A stretch of 64,000 bases of DNA, taken from positions 62,001 to 126,000 of the forward strand of contig NZ_RWIU01000001.1 of NCBI RefSeq assembly GCF_003944765.1. The letters run 5' to 3'. The notes below the pieces were generated by a model. That model worked only from the letters and a program-made list of their open reading frames with translations. It did not search any database and was not told where the DNA came from. The DNA is from Hymenobacter perfusus (GTDB lineage: Bacteria > Bacteroidota > Bacteroidia > Cytophagales > Hymenobacteraceae). This document shows, piece after piece, positions 40,648 through 47,056 of this stretch; position 1 is the first letter of the stretch; each line of letters opens with the position of its first letter. A program made the position numbers and the translations under genes.

Positions 40648-43600
40648 CTAGGCGTTGAAATCTGACTTGTCCGTGTTGCGGATTTTGGTCAGGTAGGTGA
40701 TGTTCGGCTGTACGTTAATTTCGTCGAGTACATGGAAAGCCCGCTCCCCGTCTTCGCGACGCAACAGCTGCGAAATCCGCGACTCGGGGTCACGCATATC
40801 ACCGAATACGATGGCCTGCGTAGGGCAGGACTGGGCGCAAGCCGAAACGATTTCGCCATCCTTCGGACGACGTTTCTGCTTCTTGGCTTCAAGTTTACCG
40901 AGCTGGATCCGCTGCACGCAGAGCGAGCATTTCTCCATCACACCACGAGCCCGAACCGTTACATCGGGGTTCAGCACCATGCGGCCCAGGTCGGTGAACA
41001 TGTGGCCGTTTACAGTTTCGAACTTCTCGTTGGTGTAGTACGAGAACCAGTTGAAGCGACGAACCTTATATGGGCAGTTGTTAGCGCAGTAACGCGTACC
41101 TACGCAACGGTTGTAGGTCATCTGGTTCAGGCCTTCCGAGCTGTGCGTGGTAGCCAGTACGGGGCACACGGTTTCGCAGGGTGCATGATTGCAATGCTGG
41201 CACATCATCGGCTGGAAGATAACCGAGGGATTCTCGGAGGGGTCTTCCATGGCAGCATAAGTGCTCAGCTTGCCTTTGGTTTCGAAGTCAGACTTGTGGG
41301 CATCAGAGCTGTAATACCGGTCGATCCGCATCCAATGCATTTCCCGACGGTTAATTACCTCCTGCTTGCCTACTACCGCCACGTTGTTCTCAGCCTGACA
41401 GCCAACTACGCACGAGCCGCAGCCGATGCAGGAGTTGAGGTCGATGGCCATGCCCCAATGGTGGTTCTTGTATTCGTAATCCTGCCACAACGAAACTTTG
41501 CTGGGCTTCTGCGGACCGTCCGGAGTGGAAATCGTAACGTATTCCGTTACCTCCTTGGGGTCTTTGATATACTGGGCCAGCGTAGCTTCCTGCACCACCG
41601 GCTTGCGGTCCATGATGGTGTGGTGAGTCTGCGTCTGCGCAATCGGCTCTTTAGTGCCGGTGGCAGCCAGAGCAGCAGCAGCCGTGTAGCTGATGGCATC
41701 GTTACGCATAGCCAACAAGGGCAACACGTTAGCGCCAAGGCCATTGCCTACTTTACCGGCCTTCATTCGGCCGTAGCCCAAAGCAATACCGATAGTACCG
41801 GCGGCCTGACCCGGCTGGATCAGTACGGGCAGTTCTACTGACTTACCGTTTACGGTTACTTTCACTACATCACCTTGCTCCCATTTCTGGGCCACAGCGT
41901 AGGCGCGAGGTACGGTTACATAGTTACCCCAAGTTGCCTTTGTAATAGGATCAGGCAGTTCCTGCAGCCAAGGGTTGTTGGCATCAGCACCGCTGCCGAT
42001 ACCCACTTTCTCGTACACCGCCAGTTCCAGACCTGAAGGCTTGGGAGACGATTTAATAGCAGCAATTGCAGCATTTACATCGAGTGCAGGAGCCGCTTGA
42101 GCGGGAGCAGCCGGAGCAGCCGAACCCATGGCTACACCATCATGCACTGCTTTATCCCAGGCTTTGTTGAAATCACCACCCAGAACGCCTTTCCACTGAG
42201 CGCGGAGGTAGTTGTAGTACGTGGTAGGATTGCCAGCCCAAGTCAGGAGCGAATCCTGCGCCTGACGCGTGGCGAAGAGCGGCGTGATAACGGGCTGAGC
42301 CAAGCTCAGATAACCCCGCTTAGGCTCATAGTCATTCCACGACTCCAGGAAGTGGTGGTCAGGAGCAGCATACGTGCACAATTCGCCGGTTTCGTCCAGC
42401 CGGTCGTTCAGCGAAATGGTCGTGCGGACTTTACCAGTTTTCAGCGCGGTTGCCAGTTCGGCACCCATCGGGTGGTCGAACACAGGGTTGGCGTTGTAGA
42501 AGATAACGGCACCAACTTGTCCGGCGCTGATAGCTTTGAGCAGGTTGCTCATTTTGGCATCATCTCCCTGACGAATCAGAGAAGGATTAGCCACGTCAAC
42601 AGCCGCCGAACCCAGACGCTGGTTGATGGCCGTAACGAGGGCCTGCACCGCCGGATCATTAGAGCCCGATACAACGAGGCCACGCGAGCCAGCCTTCTGC
42701 AGAGCAGCAGCAGCAGCGGCTACTTTTTTGGATTTATCGGCATAAGCCGAAGCGTTGCCGCCACCCACAACCACGTTGTACACGGCCAGCACAGCTTCGC
42801 CCAGTTCCGAGGGCTTCAGCGGCTCGCGTACATCGGCGTTGGAGCCGGTCAGCGACATGTTGGTTTCGAACTGGTAGTGGCGCGACATGCTGCGCTTTTC
42901 GCTCGAAACCTTGCGGTTGGCTACGTATTGACGAGCAAACTCCACGGGCGACAACCAAGTACCCAGGAAGTCAGCGTCGAAGCTGACAATCGTATCGGCT
43001 TTGCTGAAATCGTACGCGGGCAGCACACCACCATTGGCGCGCAGCAGGCCCGAGGCCGAGTTCACATCGTACATCACATGCTCGGTGCCCGCGAAGCGGC
43101 CAGCAAATTCGGCCACTACCTTTTTGGTAGAGGGGCTGATGATGGTGTGCGATACAATGGCAATCCGACCAGCGCCAGCCAGTGCATTCCGCACTTCCTG
43201 GTCCAGCTGGTCTTTGTCAACTTTGGCACCCTTCTTAGCGAAGTGCTGCAGACGAGCTCCGTCGTACAGGCTCAGCACAGCGGCCTGAGCGCGAGCCGAC
43301 AAACCACCACGCGTGATGGGCGACTCAGGGTTACCTTCCAGCTTAATCGGACGGCCCTCGCGGGTTTTCACCAGTACACTGTTGTAGTCCTGGCCGTTGA
43401 AGAAGGTGGAGGCGTAAAAGTTGGCAATACCCGGATCTACCTCTTCAGGCTTGTTGAGGTAGGGAATAGCCTTTTTGATCGGGGTTTCGCAGCTGGCGAG
43501 GGTGGCGGCGGCTAAGCCGAAGCCCATGAGCTTGAGGAAGTCGCGGCGAGGGGCTACCGTGGCATCCGAGGTGCCATGGGTTTCCTTCACCGGCAGGAAG

Positions 43601-43689
43601 TCTGCAAACTCCGTGAGTGCATTCTTCACGAACTCCGGTGAGTTCTCCAGTTCCTCAATTCCCTTCCAGTACTTAGGCGACTCTTGCAT
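40648..43689 (-). CDS. actB: Alternative complex III subunit ActB, molybdopterin-like and 4Fe-4S protein
   Basis: The 1013-residue protein fuses a molybdopterin-oxidoreductase-like domain (residues about 60-720) to an NrfC-like iron-sulfur domain (about 740-1000). A Tat-type signal lies unusually far in, at RRDFLKLMGFGLAAATLASC (near residue 48), a feature of this family. The four cysteine clusters are CIGCGSCVVGCQAEN, CQHCNHAPCETVCP, CVGTRYCANNCPYK and CSLCVQR...CAQSCP. In characterised complexes the molybdopterin domain holds no cofactor and the clusters pass electrons to ActA; that part is family knowledge. It lies between actA and actC. Confidence 0.96.
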   Translation of the reverse strand: MQESPKYWKGIEELENSPEFVKNALTEFADFLPVKETHGTSDATVAPRRDFLKLMGFGLAAATLASCETPIKKAIPYLNKPEEVDPGIANFYASTFFNGQDYNSVLVKTREGRPIKLEGNPESPITRGGLSARAQAAVLSLYDGARLQHFAKKGAKVDKDQLDQEVRNALAGAGRIAIVSHTIISPSTKKVVAEFAGRFAGTEHVMYDVNSASGLLRANGGVLPAYDFSKADTIVSFDADFLGTWLSPVEFARQYVANRKVSSEKRSMSRHYQFETNMSLTGSNADVREPLKPSELGEAVLAVYNVVVGGGNASAYADKSKKVAAAAAALQKAGSRGLVVSGSNDPAVQALVTAINQRLGSAAVDVANPSLIRQGDDAKMSNLLKAISAGQVGAVIFYNANPVFDHPMGAELATALKTGKVRTTISLNDRLDETGELCTYAAPDHHFLESWNDYEPKRGYLSLAQPVITPLFATRQAQDSLLTWAGNPTTYYNYLRAQWKGVLGGDFNKAWDKAVHDGVAMGSAAPAAPAQAAPALDVNAAIAAIKSSPKPSGLELAVYEKVGIGSGADANNPWLQELPDPITKATWGNYVTVPRAYAVAQKWEQGDVVKVTVNGKSVELPVLIQPGQAAGTIGIALGYGRMKAGKVGNGLGANVLPLLAMRNDAISYTAAAALAATGTKEPIAQTQTHHTIMDRKPVVQEATLAQYIKDPKEVTEYVTISTPDGPQKPSKVSLWQDYEYKNHHWGMAIDLNSCIGCGSCVVGCQAENNVAVVGKQEVINRREMHWMRIDRYYSSDAHKSDFETKGKLSTYAAMEDPSENPSVIFQPMMCQHCNHAPCETVCPVLATTHSSEGLNQMTYNRCVGTRYCANNCPYKVRRFNWFSYYTNEKFETVNGHMFTDLGRMVLNPDVTVRARGVMEKCSLCVQRIQLGKLEAKKQKRRPKDGEIVSACAQSCPTQAIVFGDMRDPESRISQLLRREDGERAFHVLDEINVQPNITYLTKIRNTDKSDFNA

Positions 43690-43779
43690 CGTGTTTTTGG
43701 AACTTAGGGTCTTAGGGACTTAGCGACTTGGATTCTGAGGCCCGGTAAGTCTCTAAGCAGGCTGTTTGTTAAGGTAGGT

Positions 43780-43839
43780 GAGGCCCTGAAGACCTCTGCC
43801 ACCGAACATCAGTTCCGTAGCGGAGGCCTTCAAGGCCCT
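43780..43839. repeat. Imperfect inverted repeat between actA and actB
   Basis: GAGGCCCTGAAGACCTCTGC (43780-43799) and GCGGAGGCCTTCAAGGCCCT (43820-43839) are complementary at about 15 of 20 positions, with a 20-base loop. The 156-base gap also holds a series of CTTAG words (near 43706-43731). No T tract follows. Confidence 0.5.
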
Positions 43840-43845
43840 AGCTTG

Positions 43846-45171
43846 CTAGTAGTGGCACTTTGAGCACTCCGTACCACCGTTCGACGATACCGTGAAGGGC
43901 ACTGCGCCGTTCTCGGTGTCATGTAGCTTCACGAGGTTGTCGTAGTAGCCGTTGCCCTTGGTGTTGAGCGGAGTCTCGCGGTGACAGTTGATGCACCAGC
44001 CCATGGTGAGCGGCGAATACTGGTATACCACTTCCATGTTCTGGATAGGACCGTGGCAGGTCTGGCACTCGATGCCACCCACTTGGGTGTGCTGCGAGTG
44101 GTTGAAGTAGGCCAGATCGGGCAGGTTGTGAATCCGAACCCACTGAATTGGCTGCTTACGCTCAATGGCGCGGTAGATTTTCTTGATTTCCGGCGACTCC
44201 GTTTTGATCTGCGAGTGGCAGTTCATACAGATGTTCGGGGAAGGAATGTTAGCCGACTTGCTCTTGTACACCGAAGTGTGGCAGTAGGCGCAGTTGATCT
44301 GGTTTTCGCCAGCGTGCAGTTTGTGCGAGAAGGCAATCGGCTGGGTAGGCTGGTAGCCCTGCTGCAGACCTACGCCCATAGCTCCCTGAACAGATTCATA
44401 TAGTACCGCCAGCACAAACACCACACCCACAATAGCCCGCACGGCCGTCGATTTGTAGATTTTCGAGAAATCGAAGCGCTGCTCCATCACTTCCCGGTCG
44501 CGGCCGTCGAGGTCCTTGCGACCACGCAGCACATCCTTCATGATGTTGGCAATGATGACCAGCGTTACCACCAGTACAATCAGCACAACCACCAGCACGA
44601 TCAGCAGGATGTTCATCGACTTGCCACCATCAGCTTCTTCACCAGCAACCGCACCACCACCATCAGCAGTGGCAGCACCGCCATCTACTTTCGCAGCTGG
44701 AGCACCAACACCTTCCTGCGAAGTCGTGTAGGCAATAATCGAGGTGATTTCAGCGTCCGACAGCTGGAAGCTGGGCATCTGCTGCTTCTGATACTGGTTG
44801 TAGATTTTCACCGCATACTCGTCGCCGCTGGCCACCAGTTTGCTGGAATTCTTGATCCATGGAATAATCCAGGACATGGGGCGACGCTTAGTGATACCGG
44901 CCAGGGCCGGACCCACTACCACCTCATTTACAGCGTGGCATTGGGCGCAATTGCCTTTAAAAAGAGCGTCGCCGGCAGCAATAGCGGCGGGGTCACCGGT
45001 GGTTGCGCCAGCAGCAGCAGCGGGGGCAGCGGCCGCCGTAGCGCCGGGTGCCACGCCTGCTTTGCTCGGATCAGCGGCCGTGCCTTGGGCGAAGGACGAG
45101 CCTACGCTGACAAAGAACAGAAACAGAGCGAGAAAGAGGCGGGTAAGGGGACGTAGTCGGATGCTATCCAT
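43846..45171 (-). CDS. actA: Alternative complex III subunit ActA with six CxxCH haem sites
   Basis: The 441-residue protein has a signal peptide (FLALFLFFVSVGSSFAQ), an Ala-rich linker, a mono-haem cytochrome c domain (CAQCH near residue 70, Met in KQQMPSFQLSDAEI), an Ala/Gly/Asp linker, a membrane helix (MNILLIVLVVVLIVLVVTLV), another helix (AVRAIVGVVFVLAVLYESV) and then the ActA core with five haem sites: CAYCH, CMNCH, CQTCH, CINCH and CSKCH at the very end. The core passes electrons from ActB outward; the additional N-terminal domain could hand them to the oxidase. I use ATG 45171, 40 bases or so behind a textbook promoter; longer starts to 45447 would include that promoter. First gene of the operon. 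Confidence 0.95.
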   Translation of the reverse strand: MDSIRLRPLTRLFLALFLFFVSVGSSFAQGTAADPSKAGVAPGATAAAAPAAAAGATTGDPAAIAAGDALFKGNCAQCHAVNEVVVGPALAGITKRRPMSWIIPWIKNSSKLVASGDEYAVKIYNQYQKQQMPSFQLSDAEITSIIAYTTSQEGVGAPAAKVDGGAATADGGGAVAGEEADGGKSMNILLIVLVVVLIVLVVTLVIIANIMKDVLRGRKDLDGRDREVMEQRFDFSKIYKSTAVRAIVGVVFVLAVLYESVQGAMGVGLQQGYQPTQPIAFSHKLHAGENQINCAYCHTSVYKSKSANIPSPNICMNCHSQIKTESPEIKKIYRAIERKQPIQWVRIHNLPDLAYFNHSQHTQVGGIECQTCHGPIQNMEVVYQYSPLTMGWCINCHRETPLNTKGNGYYDNLVKLHDTENGAVPFTVSSNGGTECSKCHY

Positions 45172-45218
45172 AGCACAGTTTGACTGAAAAAAAGAAACGC
45201 GGGGGTGCTTCAAGGCCA

Positions 45219-45249
45219 CAAATGTAGGTTGGGAAACCCAGAGAACAAA
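45219..45249 (-). promoter_or_regulatory. Consensus Bacteroidota promoter of the act-cta operon
   Basis: On the minus strand TTTG (45249-45246), exactly 19 bases of spacer and TACATTTG (45226-45219) match the -33/-7 consensus TTTG-N19-TAnnTTTG at every defined position. The transcription start should be near 45213, giving a leader of about 40 bases before the actA ATG at 45171. Confidence 0.85.
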
Positions 45250-45284
45250 CCGGCCCGGGCTAATTTTCGCCCTTTGCCAGAAGC

Positions 45285-45299
45285 TTAGAATCATTCTAA
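45285..45299. promoter_or_regulatory. Palindrome upstream of the act promoter, possible operator
   Basis: TTAGAA (45285-45290), TCA and TTCTAA (45294-45299) form a 6-bp inverted repeat with a 3-base centre, 36 bases upstream of the -33 box of the actA promoter. That is a usual place for an activator site. The regulator is unknown and the palindrome is short enough to occur by chance. Confidence 0.25.
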
Positions 45300-45525
45300 A
45301 AACCACAAAATCCGCAATTTTCACGGCTTTCTTGTGTGTGTTTCCCGGCCCGCCATCATCGGTTGACTGCCTATCGTTAAGGTAATCTGAATGGCTTACC
45401 GTTTGCCTTCCAGATGAATACCACCCAACGGCTAATAGGTTTGCCAATTGACTACCAAATGCTTACAATCTGAGTATTTATAGATAAAGTATAGCAGGCT
45501 GGTAGCAGAGTGGAGTAATTCCTGT

Positions 45526-45533
45526 TATCTTTG
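45526..45533 (+). promoter_or_regulatory. -7 promoter box of the rpsF-rpsR-rplI operon
   Basis: TATCTTTG matches TAnnTTTG exactly and lies 41 bases ahead of the rpsF ATG. No TTTG is visible at the -33 position. Confidence 0.55.
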
Positions 45534-45574
45534 CCCCTCATTTAGTTTTTCACGTCAAATTTCACCCCGTCGTA

Positions 45575-45949
45575 ATGGCAGTAAGAAATTACGAGACGGT
45601 CTTCATTCTGACTCCCGTATTGAACGAGAGCCAAGTGCAAGAGACGGTCGAGAAGTTCTCGCAGGTGCTTAAGGAAAATAGCGCCGACATCATCAACACT
45701 GAAGCTTGGGGCCTCAAAAAGCTGGCGTACCCAATTCAGAAAAAGAACACCGGTTATTACTTCCTCGTGGAGTTCACTGGTGAAGGTAACGTCGTAGACA
45801 CGCTGGAACTCGCGTTCCGTCGTGACGAGCGGGTTATCCGTTTCCTCACTACTGTTCTGGACAAGCACGCCGTGGCTTACGGTACGCGTCGTCGCAAAGG
45901 CGAAATGAACCAGCAGAAAGTTAAACAATCGGAAGCCGTAGCCCAATAA
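45575..45949 (+). CDS. rpsF: 30S ribosomal protein S6
   Basis: The 124-residue protein is a standard bS6: NYETVFILTPVLNESQVQETVEKFSQVL at the start, WGLKKLAYPIQKKNTGYYFLVEF in the middle and LELAFRRDERVIRFLTTVL later. It binds the central domain of 16S rRNA together with S18, encoded four bases downstream. A lysine/glutamine tail (GEMNQQKVKQSEAVAQ) is slightly longer than in E. coli. Gene order rpsF-rpsR-rplI is the common bacterial one. Confidence 0.98.
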   Translation: MAVRNYETVFILTPVLNESQVQETVEKFSQVLKENSADIINTEAWGLKKLAYPIQKKNTGYYFLVEFTGEGNVVDTLELAFRRDERVIRFLTTVLDKHAVAYGTRRRKGEMNQQKVKQSEAVAQ

Positions 45950-45953
45950 TACG

Positions 45954-46205
45954 ATGAGCCTCGCCAACGAAAAGATCCACAAGCAGGATACCCGCAAGAA
46001 GTACTGCCGCTTCCAGAAGAACGGCATCAAGTACGTTGATTACAAAGACCCGAACTTCCTGCTGAAGTTTGTGAACGAGCAGGGCCGCATTCTGCCCCGC
46101 CGCATCACCGGCACCAGCCTGAAGTTCCAGCGCAAAGTAGCTCAGGCCGTGGCTAAAGCCCGTCACCTGGCCCTGATGCCCTACGTAACCGACTCGTTGA
46201 AATAG
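45954..46205 (+). CDS. rpsR: 30S ribosomal protein S18
   Basis: The 83-residue protein matches bS18: RKKYCRFQKNGIKYVDYKDP near the start, then LLKFVNEQGRILPRRITGTS and KFQRKVAQAVAKARHLALMP at the end. It pairs with S6 on the small subunit platform. It starts four bases after the rpsF stop and is followed by a 115-base gap that contains an inverted repeat. Confidence 0.98.
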   Translation: MSLANEKIHKQDTRKKYCRFQKNGIKYVDYKDPNFLLKFVNEQGRILPRRITGTSLKFQRKVAQAVAKARHLALMPYVTDSLK

Positions 46206-46222
46206 ATTGTAGACCTGAGACA

Positions 46223-46313
46223 GTTAGAAGTGAGAAGTGAGACTGTATTCTATTCAGCCCTAGGGCAGTCGGAACATAGTCTCACTTCTCATCTCTCTCA
46301 GTCTCACTTCTCA
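46223..46313. repeat. Inverted repeat with AGAAGTGAGA core (copy 3)
   Basis: GTTAGAAGTGAGAAGTGAGACT (22 bases from 46223) carries the core twice; its complement AGTCTCACTTCTCA occurs twice, at 46278-46291 and 46300-46313. Alternative hairpins are therefore possible. The element fills the rpsR-rplI gap and ends eight bases ahead of the rplI ATG, where it may affect translation. Confidence 0.85.
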
Positions 46314-46320
46314 TAAAGAC

Positions 46321-46764
46321 ATGGAAGTAATTCTGAAAGACGACGTTAAAGGTCTGGGTTACAAGAACGACATCGTTGCTGTAAAGCCCGGCTACGGCCG
46401 TAACTATCTGCTCCCGCAGGGTCTGGCCGTGCTGGCCGACAAGACCAACAAGAAAATCGTAGCCGAAAACGTACGCCAAGCGGCCCACAAAGCTGACAAG
46501 GTGAAAGGCGATGCCCAAGGCGTAGCTGACCAGATCGGTGATATGGTGCTGGACATTCCGGCTAAAGTGGGTGAAAGCGGCCGTATCTTCGGTCGGGTAA
46601 CCACGCTGCAGCTGGCCGATGCTCTGAAAGCCAAAGGCATCGACGTAGACCGCAAGCGTCTGTCGTTCGACTCGGAGCCCAGCGCTGTTGGCGAGTACAC
46701 TGCTACCGCCGACCTGCACCGCGAGGTGAAGCACAAAGTGCGCTTCAACGTAGTAGCTGAATAA
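46321..46764 (+). CDS. rplI: 50S ribosomal protein L9
   Basis: The 147-residue protein is bL9: MEVILKDDVKGLGYKNDIVA, then VKPGYGRNYLLPQGLAVLA, a long connecting helix with TNKKIVAENVRQAAHKADKV and a C-terminal domain with GRIFGRVTTLQLADAL and REVKHKVRFNVVAE. It binds domain V of 23S rRNA at the base of the L1 stalk. It is the last gene of the rpsF operon and is followed by a strong terminator. Confidence 0.98.
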   Translation: MEVILKDDVKGLGYKNDIVAVKPGYGRNYLLPQGLAVLADKTNKKIVAENVRQAAHKADKVKGDAQGVADQIGDMVLDIPAKVGESGRIFGRVTTLQLADALKAKGIDVDRKRLSFDSEPSAVGEYTATADLHREVKHKVRFNVVAE

Positions 46765-46791
46765 GCTGCTACCTGCGAACAGGTTTTTTTT

Positions 46792-46833
46792 AAACAAAAC
46801 GCCCGGTTGCTTTGGCAACCGGGCGTTTTGTTT
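46792..46833 (+). terminator. Strong terminator of the rpsF-rpsR-rplI operon
   Basis: AAACAAAACGCCCGGTTGC (46792-46810) pairs perfectly with 46815-46833 over 19 bases with a TTTG loop; the right arm contains TTTTGTTT. It begins 28 bases after the rplI stop. Confidence 0.93.
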
Positions 46834-47056
46834 GGCTATCCTTCGTTGTGAAGCCATACTATTGCGACCTTTACGCGTAGAACCGGTAGCTGGCACCTAT
46901 AACCGGTCTGGCCGGCTTGCACTCCGTCTTTTTATTTCGGTAGCAACCTCATCCGCGTCTGGTAGGCGCGCGCTTGCAGAGGAAGCCGTTTGGCTGAACG
47001 CAAGATGTTAAGTAGGTTGCCCGTCCGTTGGCCCGCCGAGGGCCGTATTACATCCA

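Larger units (their letters stand above)
45172..45574. other. Intergenic control region between actA and rpsF
   Basis: These 403 bases separate two divergent operons and hold no gene. They contain the actA promoter at 45219-45249 and the rpsF -7 box at 45526-45533, each close to its own gene. Between them lie A/T-rich stretches and a short palindrome (45285-45299). I see no leader peptide, riboswitch or tRNA. Confidence 0.7.

Noticed and set aside
45172..45447. N-terminal extension of ActA by 92 residues
   Set aside because: It would run through the consensus promoter at 45219-45249 and precede a perfect signal peptide at 45171.
45534..45574. S6:S18 autoregulatory leader before rpsF
   Set aside because: The predicted leader is only about 35 bases, too short for the known motif, and I could not draw the expected stem with the CCG bulge.
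31208..46313. CRISPR-like array made of the AGAAGTGAGA repeats
   Set aside because: The copies are kilobases apart and arranged as inverted pairs, not as regularly spaced direct repeats; no cas genes are present.
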